Positions 30,032-39,603 of a DNA stretch of 51,847 nucleotides are shown piece by piece. This DNA is from Acidobacteriota bacterium (GTDB lineage: Bacteria; Acidobacteriota; Polarisedimenticolia; Gp22-AA2): positions 1 through 51,847 of the forward strand of contig JAGYID010000007.1 in assembly GCA_018606725.1 (NCBI GenBank). Direction: 5' to 3'. Positions within the stretch are counted from its first letter, which is position 1. The number at the start of each line of letters is the position of its first letter. Under the pieces are notes generated by a model. That model was not told the DNA's origin, ran no database searches, and saw only the letters and a program-made list of their open reading frames with translations. The position numbers were made by a program, and so were the translations under genes.

Positions 30032-31587
30032 GCGTCGAGCGCCGGCAGGCGGCGCGATCGGTGGGTTGGGGGGCGATCGAGTCGGCCTGCGGAGCGCTGG
30101 TCGGGTTGTGCCTGACGCCGCTGGTCATCCGGGCCGTCGGTCTGGAGGGGCTCGGGTTGTGGGCCGCCTGCTGGTCGCTGGCGCACACGGCGAACGTCGC
30201 CGACTGCGGCGTGGGCGCCTCCTACAGCCGCTTCACCGCGCGCGCCATCGCCGCCGCCGATGACGTCGCGCTCAATGCCGCCGTCGGGGCCGGCATCGGG
30301 TTTCATCTGGCACTGTCCGTCGTCGTCGGCCTGTCGGCCTGGGCCCTGGGGCCCCGCCTGCTGGCGACGCTGGCGCCACCCGGCGCGCTCGCCGGCGAGG
30401 CACCGGTGGCCTTCGCCTGCGTGCTCGCCGCTGTCTGCCTGCGCCTGACCACCTCGGGATTCCGCGCGGTGGTGGCGGGCGCCCAGCGTCTCGATCTGCT
30501 CGGCCGCATCGGCAGCGCCGCCTCCCTTCTCGAGGGGTGCGTGGCGGCGGCGATCCTGTGGCGCGGCGGATCGTTGTCCGGGCTGGCGATCAACGCCCTG
30601 AGCATGGCGGCCCTGACCAGCACCGCCGAAGGGATCGCGGCGGCCCGCCTCTGTCCGGGGTTGAGGATCCGTCCCTTCGCGGCGCGACGATCCGACTGGC
30701 GGGAGATCCTGTCGTTCGGCGCCCGCCTGCAGGCGGCGCGGGCCGGCGAAATCCTGGCGGCGCACGCGCCGCGGCTCGCCCTGGCGTGGGGCCCCGGACT
30801 CATGGCGGCCGGCGCCTACGACCTCGCGGCGCGCGCCGCCGGGCTTCTCAACCTGGCCGGATCGCTGCCGCTGCCGGTGGTGCAGCCTCTCGCCAGCCGT
30901 CTCGAGGCGCGGCAGGAGCGCGATCGGTTGCGCGCCCTGGTGCGCGCCGCGACCCGCTACGTGGCCCTGCTCGTCGTTCCGGGGGCGATCCTCCTGATCC
31001 TGCGCTCCGCCGACGTGCTGCAGGCCTGGACCGGTCGCGCCGCTCCGCCGGGTTCGGTCGCCAGCCTGCGCTGGCTGGCCGCCGCCCTGGCTGTGGCGCT
31101 GATCCTGTCGCCGCTGCGTCTGGCGCTGCGCGGCGCCGGGCTGCCCGGCATCGAGGCCTCGGCTGCTCTCGGCGGCGCCGCCCTGAACCTGGTTCTCGCC
31201 ATGGCTCTCGCGCCCCGGCTCGGGGCGGCGGGCGCGGCGCTCGCGGCGTTCGCCGCCGCCATCGCCGCGGCGATCGTCCTGTTGGCCGGCGCCCTGCGTC
31301 GGGCGCCCGATCTCGTGAGCGGCTGTCTGCCGCCCGCCCTGCGGCCGTTGCTGCCCGCGGGCGGGGCCGGGATCCTGGCGGTGGCGGCGTCGGGCGCGCT
31401 CCTGCCGGTCGCCGGGCCCGATCTGTCGGGGCGCTTCCAGGCGATCGCCCGGCTGGCGCCGGCGGCGGCCACCCTCGTTGCCGTCATGCTCGCCCTGCTG
31501 GTCCTGCAACGTGCGGTGGGGCGGGACGACCTGGCGCTGCTGCGCGACGCCCTGCTGCTGCCGGGACGGGCGGGGGGCGGGGCATGA
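30028..31587 (+). CDS. Wzx-like polysaccharide flippase
   Basis: The 519-residue protein has the MATE/MVF-like pattern of 12-14 hydrophobic helices and an N-terminal 'WGAIESACGALVGLCLTPLVIRAVGLEGLGLW', typical of polysaccharide flippases. It would move the undecaprenyl-linked repeat unit to the periplasmic side, before polymerisation by the ligase-like protein encoded just upstream. ATG 30028 overlaps the previous stop. The C-terminus is very Ala/Leu rich. Confidence 0.85.
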   Translation: MSVERRQAARSVGWGAIESACGALVGLCLTPLVIRAVGLEGLGLWAACWSLAHTANVADCGVGASYSRFTARAIAAADDVALNAAVGAGIGFHLALSVVVGLSAWALGPRLLATLAPPGALAGEAPVAFACVLAAVCLRLTTSGFRAVVAGAQRLDLLGRIGSAASLLEGCVAAAILWRGGSLSGLAINALSMAALTSTAEGIAAARLCPGLRIRPFAARRSDWREILSFGARLQAARAGEILAAHAPRLALAWGPGLMAAGAYDLAARAAGLLNLAGSLPLPVVQPLASRLEARQERDRLRALVRAATRYVALLVVPGAILLILRSADVLQAWTGRAAPPGSVASLRWLAAALAVALILSPLRLALRGAGLPGIEASAALGGAALNLVLAMALAPRLGAAGAALAAFAAAIAAAIVLLAGALRRAPDLVSGCLPPALRPLLPAGGAGILAVAASGALLPVAGPDLSGRFQAIARLAPAAATLVAVMLALLVLQRAVGRDDLALLRDALLLPGRAGGGA

Positions 31588-32642
31588 GGATCCTCGTGTC
31601 GGGCGCCCTCAACGCCGCCTTCGAGGCGGTGCCGGAGTACCTGACGGCGGCCTTCGCACGACTCGGGCACCGGGTGGCGCTGTTCGATCATCGCGCCTAT
31701 CGGCTGCCGGGCCGGCTGCGGGCCGCCCTGCCGCGGCTCGAGACGATGGAGCGGCGGTCGCTCAACGCGCGCCTGCTGGCGCTGGCGCGCCGCCTCCGAC
31801 CGGAGGTCGTGGTGGTCGTCCAGGGAATGATCGTCGAGCCCGACACCCTGGCCCGGCTGCGGGACGGTGGGGCGCGGCTGGTCAACTGGTTCGCCGACTA
31901 CCCGGCCGAGTTCGAGGAGGGACTGCGAAACGCTCCCGCCTACGACGCCTTCTTCCTCGGGTCATCGTACGCCGCCGCGCGACACCGCGCCGCGGGTCAC
32001 GCGCACGCGGCGTGGCTGCCGTTTGCCAGCGATCCGGAGCGTCACCGTCCGGGCGATGCGCCGGCGAGCGACCCCGGCAGCGACCAGGTCGTGTTCGTCG
32101 GCTCGCACTATCCCGAGCGCCAGATTCTGCTCCGTTTCCTGCGCGGGCTGCCGGTGGGCATCTGGGGCCCCGGCTGGGAGCGGGCGGCCGGCGACCCGCA
32201 CATCGCGCCGATGTTGCGCGGTGGCGCGCTCCGACCGGCGGCGTGGGCGCGACTGCTGGGCGCGTGCCGGGTGGCGATCAACGTCCACTACGGCGCCTTC
32301 GGGCCCCTGGAAGTCTCGGGCGACCTCGCCAACACGCGCGTCTTCGAGATTCTCTGCTGCGGCGCCCTTCAAGTGGTCAACCGACAGGGCGACGTCCTGC
32401 GCCTGTTCCGCGACGACGTCCACCTCCTGGGCTTCGGCTCCGGCGAGGAGTTGCGGTGGCGCGTCGAGACGGCCCTGGCGGACGACGACCTGCGCCGGCG
32501 GGTGGCGCGCGCCGGTCGCGACGAGGTCCTGGCGCGACATACCTACGCGCACCGCGCCGCCTCGCTGCTGAGCCCGGCGGTGGCCGATTTCGACAGCGTC
32601 GCCGCGCCAACGATGCGGGCGGCGGTCGGAGGATCGCGATGA
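31584..32642 (+). CDS. CgeB-type glycosyltransferase
   Basis: The 352-residue protein resembles the CgeB/DUF3880 family of GT-B glycosyltransferases: N-terminal 'MRILVSGALNAAFEAVPEYLTAAFARLGHRV', middle 'WFADYPAEFEEGLRNAPAYDAFF', and the C-terminal nucleotide-sugar half 'VSGDLANTRVFEILCCGALQVVNRQGDVLRLF' with 'HTYAHRAASLL'. ATG 31584 overlaps the flippase stop. Donor and acceptor sugars cannot be read from the sequence. Confidence 0.78.
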   Translation: MRILVSGALNAAFEAVPEYLTAAFARLGHRVALFDHRAYRLPGRLRAALPRLETMERRSLNARLLALARRLRPEVVVVVQGMIVEPDTLARLRDGGARLVNWFADYPAEFEEGLRNAPAYDAFFLGSSYAAARHRAAGHAHAAWLPFASDPERHRPGDAPASDPGSDQVVFVGSHYPERQILLRFLRGLPVGIWGPGWERAAGDPHIAPMLRGGALRPAAWARLLGACRVAINVHYGAFGPLEVSGDLANTRVFEILCCGALQVVNRQGDVLRLFRDDVHLLGFGSGEELRWRVETALADDDLRRRVARAGRDEVLARHTYAHRAASLLSPAVADFDSVAAPTMRAAVGGSR

Positions 32643-33748
32643 GGCGGATGCGGGTCGTCCATCTGGTCGAGGGTCTCGCGCTCGGCGGGCTGGAGCGGGT
32701 CGTCGCCGGCCTCATCCGGCACGCCGATCTGCGCCGCGTTGCGGTCGAGGTGATCGCCGCCGTCCGCGGCGGCGAGGTGGCGGCGGAGATTGAAGCGGCC
32801 GGCGCCAGCGTCACGGTGCTCGGTCTCACGGGCTACCGCCCCGCCGATGTGCTGGCGCTGGCGCGCGTCCTGCGCCAGCGCCGCATCGATGTGGTCCATT
32901 CGCACGGCCATTTCGCCGGGGTGCTTGGCCGCGCCGCCGCCTGGTGGTCGGGCGCGCCGGCTGCCGTCCATCACCTGCACACCATGGACCCGACGCTGAA
33001 GACCCGGCACCACCGCGTGGAGCGGGTCCTGGCGCGCGTCACCCGGCGGGTGATCTGCTGCTCCGCGGCGGTGGCGCGCCACGCCATCGAGGTCATGCGC
33101 CTGCCCGCGGACCTGACCGTCGTGGTGCCGAACGGCATCGATCCGCCGCCTGCCTCCGAGCGCGCCGCCGCCCTGCGGGCGATCGGATCGCCGGCGCCGC
33201 CGGTCCTCGGCTGCGTCGGCAGCCTGACGGCGCACAAGGGACAGGACGTCCTGCTGCGCGCCGCCGCGGCGCTCCCCCGCTCCGCGTGCGGCAGCGTCGT
33301 GCTGATCGGCGACGGACCGGAGCGGGGCGCGCTGGAGAGACTCGCCGCGGCGATCGGCCTGTCGGACCGCGTCCGGTTCACCGGCGTCCGCCCGGACGCC
33401 AGGTCGCTGTTGCCGGCCTTCGACGTGGCGGTCGTTCCCTCGACCGAGCGCGAGGGGATGCCGCTGGCGGCGCTCGAGGCGATGGACGCCGGACTGCCGC
33501 TGGTCGCCAGCCGACTCGGCGGTCTGTGCGAAATCGTCGAGCCCGAGCGCACCGGCCTGCTGGTGCCGCCCGGCGATCCGGCGGCGCTGAGCGGCGCCCT
33601 GCGCGCCGTCCTGGAGAACCCGGCGCGCAGCCACGCCCTGGGTGAAGCGGCGCGGCGATCGATTGAGACACATTTCAGGGCGGCGCTGATGACACGGCGA
33701 ATCGAGGCAATCGAAGAGGAGGCCCTGCATGTCCGGGTCGCGGCCTAG
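32639..33748 (+). CDS. GT4-family glycosyltransferase
   Basis: A 369-residue GT-B enzyme. The N-terminal half opens 'VVHLVEGLALGGLERVVAGLIRH'. The C-terminal half has 'LGCVGSLTAHKGQDVLLRAA' and the nucleotide-sugar-binding E-x7-E region 'EREGMPLAALEAMDAGLPLVAS', followed by 'GLCEIVEPERTGLLVPPGDP'. Its start overlaps the upstream stop (ATGA). It would add one sugar to the lipid-linked repeat unit on the cytoplasmic face. Specificity is unknown. Confidence 0.88.
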   Translation: MRRMRVVHLVEGLALGGLERVVAGLIRHADLRRVAVEVIAAVRGGEVAAEIEAAGASVTVLGLTGYRPADVLALARVLRQRRIDVVHSHGHFAGVLGRAAAWWSGAPAAVHHLHTMDPTLKTRHHRVERVLARVTRRVICCSAAVARHAIEVMRLPADLTVVVPNGIDPPPASERAAALRAIGSPAPPVLGCVGSLTAHKGQDVLLRAAAALPRSACGSVVLIGDGPERGALERLAAAIGLSDRVRFTGVRPDARSLLPAFDVAVVPSTEREGMPLAALEAMDAGLPLVASRLGGLCEIVEPERTGLLVPPGDPAALSGALRAVLENPARSHALGEAARRSIETHFRAALMTRRIEAIEEEALHVRVAA

Positions 33749-34964
33749 GAGCCTCTCCGGGTCTTGCGCCGGGCCGAGCGGTCCCCGGCTGCGCGTGGCG
33801 TTCGTCAGCGAGCGGGCCGATTTCTTCGGAGGCGGCCAGCGGAGTCTGCTCGATCTGGCGACTGCACTGGCGGCGGCCCGTGGCGGCGGCTTCTGCGAAC
33901 CGGTGGTGATCGTCCCGGAGCGCGGACCCCTGCCCGACGCCCTCGAGGCACGCGGCATCGCCTGCGAGCTGCTGCCGCTGCCGTCGTGGCGCGCCGCGCT
34001 GCTCGCCGGGCCGCGTGCCTGTGCCGGCCTGATGGCCCTGGCGCGACGGCGGCGCATCGACCTGCTGCACAGCGACGCCCCGCGGGCGGCGCTGTACGCC
34101 GGCCTGGCGGCGCGCCTGACGGGACGCCGGCATGTCTTGCACTTGAGGTCCTCGCGGCCTGCCTCGCCGCCGTCCGAACGGCTGCTGCTGGCGCTGTGCG
34201 ATCGGGCCATCGCCGTGTCGCGCGCCACCGCCGGGCGCAGCAACGCCGTGAAGGGCTCGGCCAAGGTGCGGGTGGTGCCGACCGGCCTGCCGCCGATCGT
34301 CCATCTGGATCGCGAGTCGGCGCGCGACCGGCTCGGTCTGCCGCGCGCCGGCTTCCTGGTGGGGGTCATCGGACGTCTCGAGCCCGACAAGGGGGGCGAC
34401 GATGCCATCGCCGCACTGCCATCCATCCGCCGGGTCCATGACGATGCCGGCCTGGTGTTCCTGGGTGCACCCCCGGACGGCGATCAGCACGTCAAGGCGC
34501 TGCGCAGCCTGGCGTCCGCCCTCGGCATCCAGGACGCGGTCCGGTTCGCCGGCGAACGCGCGGAGGTGGCCCCCCTGCTGACCGCCTTCGACCTGGTCCT
34601 GCATCCGTCCAGGCACGAGGCGCTGCCCCGCGTCCTGATCGAATCGCTGTTCGCCGGTGTGCCGGTGGTCGCCAGCGAGGTCGGCGGCGTTCCCGAGCTG
34701 ATCGAGTCCGGCCGCTGTGGACTGCTGGTCCCGCCCCGTGACCCGCAGGCGCTGGGGGCCGCCGCCGCGATGCTGGCCGGCGACCCGGAGCTGCGCCGGC
34801 GGTTCGGCGATCAGGGGCGCGACCGGGCACGGGAGTTGTTCTCCATCGACGCGATGGTGCGCCGCATCCTGGATGTCTACGAAGAGATCCTGCCGACCTC
34901 GGCGGCCGCCGCGGCCGGCTGGCGGAGCGACCTGCCGCTGTCGAGCGGGGAGAAGGGGCGATGA
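33729..34964 (+). CDS. GT4-family glycosyltransferase
   Basis: A 411-residue GT-B enzyme starting at ATG 33729, with a GAGGAGG box about 6 bases before and a 20-bp overlap with the previous gene. The acceptor half has 'RVAFVSERADFFGGGQRSLLDLATAL'. The donor half has 'VGVIGRLEPDKGGDDAIAAL' and 'RHEALPRVLIESLFAGVPVVASEVGGVPELIE', the usual GT4 E-x7-E motif. About 20 residues of low-complexity sequence precede the fold. Donor sugar is unknown. Confidence 0.88.
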   Translation: MSGSRPRSLSGSCAGPSGPRLRVAFVSERADFFGGGQRSLLDLATALAAARGGGFCEPVVIVPERGPLPDALEARGIACELLPLPSWRAALLAGPRACAGLMALARRRRIDLLHSDAPRAALYAGLAARLTGRRHVLHLRSSRPASPPSERLLLALCDRAIAVSRATAGRSNAVKGSAKVRVVPTGLPPIVHLDRESARDRLGLPRAGFLVGVIGRLEPDKGGDDAIAALPSIRRVHDDAGLVFLGAPPDGDQHVKALRSLASALGIQDAVRFAGERAEVAPLLTAFDLVLHPSRHEALPRVLIESLFAGVPVVASEVGGVPELIESGRCGLLVPPRDPQALGAAAAMLAGDPELRRRFGDQGRDRARELFSIDAMVRRILDVYEEILPTSAAAAAGWRSDLPLSSGEKGR

Positions 34965-35833
34965 GCGACAGCGCGCGCACCATCGTCGATGCCGCCGATC
35001 GACCCGGCGCCGGCGTGACCGTACGGCCCTGCCCGATCTGCGGCGCCGGTTCGGGCGCGCGGCGGGCGGTGGCTCCGCGCCCGGTCCGTTGCAGCGGCTG
35101 CGGCGTCGTCTACCTCGATCCGGTGCCGGCGGAGGCGCGGCAACCGGAGACGTATGGCGCCGGCTATTACGAGCCGTGGCAGGAGCGCGAGGAGCGCCTG
35201 CGCCGGCGGCTGTGGCGTCGCCGCCTGCGCCAGGTGGCGGCCCGCTCGGCCACGGGCGCGCTGCTCGATGTCGGCTGCGGCGACGGTCTGTTCCTGCGCG
35301 TGGCGCGGGACGCCGGCTGGCGCGTCGAAGGGATCGAGTTCTCCCCCGAGGGGGCCCGCCGCGCTTCCGAGCGGCTCGACCGGCCGGTCGCGGTCGGCGA
35401 TCTGGCCGCCGACCGGATCCTGCGCGGGCCGTTCCATGTCGTCACGCTGTGGCACGTGCTCGAGCACGTCGAGACGCCCCTGGCGCTGCTGGAGGGGGCG
35501 CGCACGCGCCTCCACCCCGGCGGTCTGCTGGCGGTCGCGGTCCCGAACCTCGACAACCTTCCGATGCGCCTCGCCTATCGCCTGGCGCGCGGCCGCCCCC
35601 TGCCGCTCTACGAGCCGGGCGGGCGCGAGCCGCACGTGACGCACTTCACTCCGGCGAGCCTCACGACAGCGCTCGGCCGGGCCGGTTTCGGGTCGGTCGA
35701 GATCACCGCCGATCGCTGCGCGTTGACCGTCCCGAAGCGATTCATCGACGCCGCCGCCGCGCTGTTGTCGCGCCTCTGCGGCCGGCTGCTCACCGACGCC
35801 ATCGTCGCCTTCGCGAGGGCACCGCTGCCATGA
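34961..35833 (+). CDS. SAM-dependent methyltransferase with N-terminal zinc ribbon
   Basis: The 290-residue protein begins with a likely zinc-binding segment, 'CPICGAGSG' and 'CSGCGVVYLDP'. The class I methyltransferase fold follows, with motif I 'LLDVGCGDGLFLRVARDAGWRVEGIEFSPEGARRA', then 'LWHVLEHVETPLALLE' and 'RLHPGGLLAVAVPNLDN'. This arrangement is common in polysaccharide and sugar-modifying methyltransferases. It could O- or C-methylate a sugar of the repeat unit; the target is not predictable. It overlaps both neighbours by 4 bp. Confidence 0.85.
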   Translation: MSDSARTIVDAADRPGAGVTVRPCPICGAGSGARRAVAPRPVRCSGCGVVYLDPVPAEARQPETYGAGYYEPWQEREERLRRRLWRRRLRQVAARSATGALLDVGCGDGLFLRVARDAGWRVEGIEFSPEGARRASERLDRPVAVGDLAADRILRGPFHVVTLWHVLEHVETPLALLEGARTRLHPGGLLAVAVPNLDNLPMRLAYRLARGRPLPLYEPGGREPHVTHFTPASLTTALGRAGFGSVEITADRCALTVPKRFIDAAAALLSRLCGRLLTDAIVAFARAPLP

Positions 35834-36996
35834 GCCGCTCCCTGCCGCATGAGCCGATCCGCCTGAGCCTGCCGCCGCCGACCGACCGGATGCTCGGCGA
35901 CCGCCTGCGCGCCGCCGCCCGGGCCATCTGGCTCGGCGCCCGGGCCGCGCTCCTGGCGCCGCGCCTGCTGCGACGCTGGCGCAAGCCGCCGTCCCCCGGC
36001 CGGGTGAGCCGGATCCTGGTGGTGCGCACGGACCGGCTCGGCGACATGGCGCTGACCACCGCGGCGCTCGCCGATCTCAAGTCCCACTTCCGCCGCGCGG
36101 CGATCACCGTCGTCGCGCCGCCGGCGCCGCTGGCGCTGCTGGAAGGGCACCCGGCCGTCGATCGCCTGGTGGCGCTCACCGGCCGCCGGCTGCCGGACGA
36201 TCTGGCCGGCCGCTTCGACCTGGCGATCGACTTCACCCCCGACGCCTCGCTGCGCGGCGCGCGACTGGTCGCGGCCGCCCGCGCGCCGCTGTCGATCGGC
36301 ATGCGCGCCGCCGGCCGGCAGGCCTTCTTCAATCTCCGGGGGCCGCGGGCCGATCCGTCGCGGCACATCGTCGATCTCAACCGGCAGCTGGTCGAGGCGC
36401 TGGGGATCGAGGGAGGCGCCGCCGCGCTGTCGCTGCACGTGTCACCCGACGAGCGCGGCGCGGCCCTGAACCGGCTGGCGGCGCTCGGCGCGGCATCACC
36501 GCGCGTCCTGGTCCATCCCGGCGGCCACTTCGCCAGCCAGCGCTGGGCGGCGGAGCGCTTCGCGGAAGTGATCACCCTGCTCACCGGCCGCCTGGGCGCG
36601 GCCTGCGTGGTGGTCGCCGGCCCGGGCGAGGCCGATCTGGCGCGTCGCGTCTGCGCCGCCACCCCCGACGCGCTCGATGCCGGCCCCCAGACGGTGCGCG
36701 GCCTGATGGCGCTGTGCGCCGCCTGCGATCTGTTCATCGGCAACAACTCCGGACCGCTGCACGTCGCCGGTGCCCTGGGCGTGCCGACCGTGTCGGTCGC
36801 CGGCCCGACCAGCCTGGCGCGCTTCGCGCCGCGCGGCCCGGCCGACCGGGTGGCGCGGCGCGAGCTGCCGTGCTCCCCCTGCAACCGGGGCCGCTGCTGG
36901 CACCACACCTGCCTGCGATCGCTCGAACCCGAGGAGGTCGCTGCCCTGGCGCAGGAGTCGCTCGCCTCCCTGCTGCCGCGCGAGGAGGCCCGGTGA
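35830..36996 (+). CDS. GT9 (ADP-heptosyltransferase-like) glycosyltransferase
   Basis: In the track this is merged with a longer ORF from 34717; ATG 35830 overlaps the methyltransferase stop and fits the family length (388 residues). It has the GT9 features 'ILVVRTDRLGDMALTTAALADLKSHFRRAAITVVA', 'VLVHPGGHFASQRWAAERFAEV' and 'CDLFIGNNSGPLHVAGALGVPTVSVAGPT'. The C-terminus has a Cys cluster ('CSPCNRGRCWHHTCL') of a kind common in GT9 enzymes. Heptose transfer is typical of the family, but here it may serve a different sugar, as no heptose synthesis gene is nearby. Confidence 0.85.
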   Translation: MSRSLPHEPIRLSLPPPTDRMLGDRLRAAARAIWLGARAALLAPRLLRRWRKPPSPGRVSRILVVRTDRLGDMALTTAALADLKSHFRRAAITVVAPPAPLALLEGHPAVDRLVALTGRRLPDDLAGRFDLAIDFTPDASLRGARLVAAARAPLSIGMRAAGRQAFFNLRGPRADPSRHIVDLNRQLVEALGIEGGAAALSLHVSPDERGAALNRLAALGAASPRVLVHPGGHFASQRWAAERFAEVITLLTGRLGAACVVVAGPGEADLARRVCAATPDALDAGPQTVRGLMALCAACDLFIGNNSGPLHVAGALGVPTVSVAGPTSLARFAPRGPADRVARRELPCSPCNRGRCWHHTCLRSLEPEEVAALAQESLASLLPREEAR

Positions 36997-38234
36997 GCGG
37001 CACCGCCGCAGGGCACGCGCTGTCGCCCGATGGCGGCGGGCCCGGGCCCCTCGCCGCCGCTCCGCGCGCGCCGGCCCGAAGGCCGCGACGCCGGTTGTCG
37101 ATCCTGCATCTGATCACCCGACTGGAGCGCGGCGGCTCCTCCGACTGCACCCTGTGGCAGGCGATCGGGGCCGCCCGCCGCGGTCACGCGGTGACCGTCG
37201 CCAGCGGTCCCACCGGGACGCCGACGCCGTTGCTGGAGAGCGCCGCCGGCGTCGAGGGCTTGCGTATGGTCACCCTGCCGTCCCTGGGCCGGCCGCTGCG
37301 ACCGTGGCGCGATCTGCGCGCCCTCGCCGAGATCCGCCGCCTGCTGCGCGGGGCGCGCTACGACATCGTCCATACCCACACATCCAAGGCGGGCGCCCTC
37401 GGTCGCCTGGCGGCCCGCTGGTCGGGGCTGACCGTCATCCACCAGCCGCACGGCCACCTGTTCTACGGCTACTACGGTCCGCTGCGAAGCGCCGGCGTGA
37501 TTGCGGCCGAGCGTCTTCTGGCGCGGCTCTGCCGCCTGCAGATCGTCCTGTCCCGGCGCGGCGCCGAAGAGCACCTCGGGCGCGGCATCGGCGCGCCGGA
37601 CGATTTCCGCGTCGTCCGCTCCGGCATCGATCTGCGGCCGTGGCGCGCCGCCCGCCGGCGCCGGAGCGCCTGCCGCGCGAGTCTCGGGTTCGCGCCCGAC
37701 GACATCGTCGTGGGCGCGCTCTGCCGCCTGGAAGCGATCAAGGGGCCGGATCTCCTGCTCGAAGGGTTCGCGCGGGCCGCCGCCACGCGGCCGCGCCTGC
37801 GCCTGTTCGTCGGCGGCGACGGTCCGCTGCGCGATCTCTTGAAGACGCGCGCCGCCGGCGCGGGGCTGTCCGGGCGGGTGACCTTCGCCGCCGGATGGGT
37901 GCCGGCCGCCGACGTCGTGCCGGCGCTCGATGTCTACGCCCAGACGTCCCGCAACGAGGGGATGGGCCGCGCCCTCGTCGAAGCGATGGCCTGCGGGCTT
38001 CCAGTCTTGGCGACCGATGTCGGCGGGGTCGGCGAGGTGCTGGAGGAGGGGCGCTGCGGACTGCTCGCGCCGCCCGACGACCCGGCGGCGCTGGCCGAGG
38101 CGATCGGCCGACTGGTCGACGACCCGGCGCTGGCGAGCCGCCTGGCCGGCGCCGCCCGGGCCCGCGCCGTCCCATTCGGCGCCGGCCGGATGATCCACCG
38201 CCTGCTGCGGATCTACGAGGAGGTGGCGCCGTGA
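36993..38234 (+). CDS. GT4-family glycosyltransferase
   Basis: GTG 36993 has a GAGGAGG box 5-6 bases before and a GTGA overlap; the track's 36714 start is inside the GT9 gene. The 413-residue protein has about 30 residues of low-complexity leader, then 'LSILHLITRLERGGSSDCTLWQAIGAARRGHAVTV', 'DIVHTHTSKAGALGRLAAR' and 'HGHLFYGYYGPL', which resembles enzymes of the pimB/capM kind. The donor half has 'RNEGMGRALVEAMACGLPVLATDVGGVGEVL', the GT4 E-x7-E motif. Specificity unknown. Confidence 0.88.
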   Translation: MSGTAAGHALSPDGGGPGPLAAAPRAPARRPRRRLSILHLITRLERGGSSDCTLWQAIGAARRGHAVTVASGPTGTPTPLLESAAGVEGLRMVTLPSLGRPLRPWRDLRALAEIRRLLRGARYDIVHTHTSKAGALGRLAARWSGLTVIHQPHGHLFYGYYGPLRSAGVIAAERLLARLCRLQIVLSRRGAEEHLGRGIGAPDDFRVVRSGIDLRPWRAARRRRSACRASLGFAPDDIVVGALCRLEAIKGPDLLLEGFARAAATRPRLRLFVGGDGPLRDLLKTRAAGAGLSGRVTFAAGWVPAADVVPALDVYAQTSRNEGMGRALVEAMACGLPVLATDVGGVGEVLEEGRCGLLAPPDDPAALAEAIGRLVDDPALASRLAGAARARAVPFGAGRMIHRLLRIYEEVAP

Positions 38235-38926
38235 GGCTCGCCGCGCACCAGCCGCAGTACCTGCCCTGGCTCGGGTTCTTCGACAAGCTGGACCGGGTCG
38301 ATCGGTTCGTGCTCCTCGACACGGTGCAGTACAAGAAGAACGAGTGGCAGAACCGCAACCGGATCCGCATCGCCACCGGCTGGCAGTGGCTGACGGTGCC
38401 GGTGCATCACCGCTTTCCGATGTCCCTCCGCGACGTGCGGATCGACGACTCGGGCGGCTGGCGTCGCAAGCACCGCGAAGCGTTGCGCGTGCACTATGGC
38501 CGCGCCCCGCACGCCGGGCGCGTCCTGCCCGACCTGTTGGCGCTCCTCGACGAGCCCCACGAGAATCTCGCGGCGCTCAACACGCGGACGGTGGAGCTCC
38601 TGGCGGAGCGTCTCGGCATCCGCACGCCGATCGTCCGTGCCTCCGAGCTCGAGGGTCTGCCCGACGACCCCGACGCGCGGCTGATCGACCTGTGCCGCCG
38701 CTTCGGTTGCGGCACCTACCTCGCCGGCGCCGGCGGGCGGGACTACATGGACTCCGTGGCCTGGCGGGCCGCCTCGATCCGGGTCGAGTTCCAGGAGTTC
38801 CGGCATCCCGTCCATCCGCAGACCTACCCCGGCTTCGAAGGGAACCTGTCGGCGATCGATTTCCTGCTGAACTGCGGCCCGGGCAGCGTCGCCCGCCTCC
38901 GCGAGGCCCGCACGGTGGCGGCATGA
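38231..38926 (+). CDS. WbqC-like protein
   Basis: In the track this is the tail of a long frame from 36770; GTG 38231 overlaps the previous stop and gives 231 residues, the usual WbqC length. The signature is 'RLAAHQPQYLPWLGFFDKLDRVDRFVLLDTVQYKKNEWQNRNRIR', followed by 'WLTVPVHH' and 'YLAGAGGRDYM'. WbqC-family proteins occur in O-antigen and capsule loci and are thought to act on amino-sugar substituents; the chemistry is not firmly established. It lies directly before a PIG-L deacetylase and a DegT aminotransferase, which supports an amino-sugar role. Confidence 0.85.
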   Translation: MRLAAHQPQYLPWLGFFDKLDRVDRFVLLDTVQYKKNEWQNRNRIRIATGWQWLTVPVHHRFPMSLRDVRIDDSGGWRRKHREALRVHYGRAPHAGRVLPDLLALLDEPHENLAALNTRTVELLAERLGIRTPIVRASELEGLPDDPDARLIDLCRRFGCGTYLAGAGGRDYMDSVAWRAASIRVEFQEFRHPVHPQTYPGFEGNLSAIDFLLNCGPGSVARLREARTVAA

Positions 38927-39603
38927 ACATCCTGGCGATCGGGGCGCATCCCGACGATATCGAGTTCGGTTGCGGCGGCACGCTGATCAAGTACGCCGGC
39001 AAGGGGGCGCGCATCGAGCTTCTGGTGATGACCGACGGCGCGCGCGGCGGCAATCGCCGGGTGCGGCGAACCGAGCAGGCGCGGGCGGCCCGCATCCTGG
39101 GGGCGCGGCGCGTGCACTGGGGCCTGTACCGCGACACCATGCTGCCGTCGATCCGGACGCTCATCGATCGAATGGAGCGCACCCTGCGCGCCGTCCGCCC
39201 GGACTTCATCTTCGTCAACTCCCCGGACGACACCCACCAGGATCACCGCCAGGTGGCCCGCGCCGCCGTATCCGCCACGCGCTGGGCGCGCAACGTGCTG
39301 TTCTACGAGGGCCCGACCACGGTCGACTTCACGCCGACGGTGTTCATCGACATCGGCGACGAGATCGGCCGCAAGATTCAGGCGCTGCGCACCCACAAGA
39401 GCCAGGTCATGAAGACCCGTATCGAAGGGACGGCGATCTGCGAAATCGCCGAGGCGTCGGCGCACTTCCGCGGCGTGCAGGGTCGGATCCGCTGGGCGGA
39501 AGGGTTCATGCCGCTGCGCTTGTTCATCAACATCGCCTCGCAACCGCTCATCGAGCCGTCGCCGGCGCGGACCGCCCGGCGCGGCAGGCGGGGCCGTCGA
39601 TGA
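38923..39603 (+). CDS. PIG-L family deacetylase
   Basis: The 226-residue protein is a zinc-dependent LmbE/PIG-L deacetylase. 'AIGAHPDDIEFGCGGTL' carries the metal-binding AHPDD motif and 'NSPDDTHQDHRQVARAAV' the second metal-binding His. Family members remove N-acetyl groups from amino sugars, such as GlcNAc derivatives. Here it would expose an amine on the repeat unit or a precursor. ATG 38923 overlaps the WbqC stop. The C-terminus is an Arg-rich tail of about 15 residues beyond the fold. Confidence 0.9.
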   Translation: MNILAIGAHPDDIEFGCGGTLIKYAGKGARIELLVMTDGARGGNRRVRRTEQARAARILGARRVHWGLYRDTMLPSIRTLIDRMERTLRAVRPDFIFVNSPDDTHQDHRQVARAAVSATRWARNVLFYEGPTTVDFTPTVFIDIGDEIGRKIQALRTHKSQVMKTRIEGTAICEIAEASAHFRGVQGRIRWAEGFMPLRLFINIASQPLIEPSPARTARRGRRGRR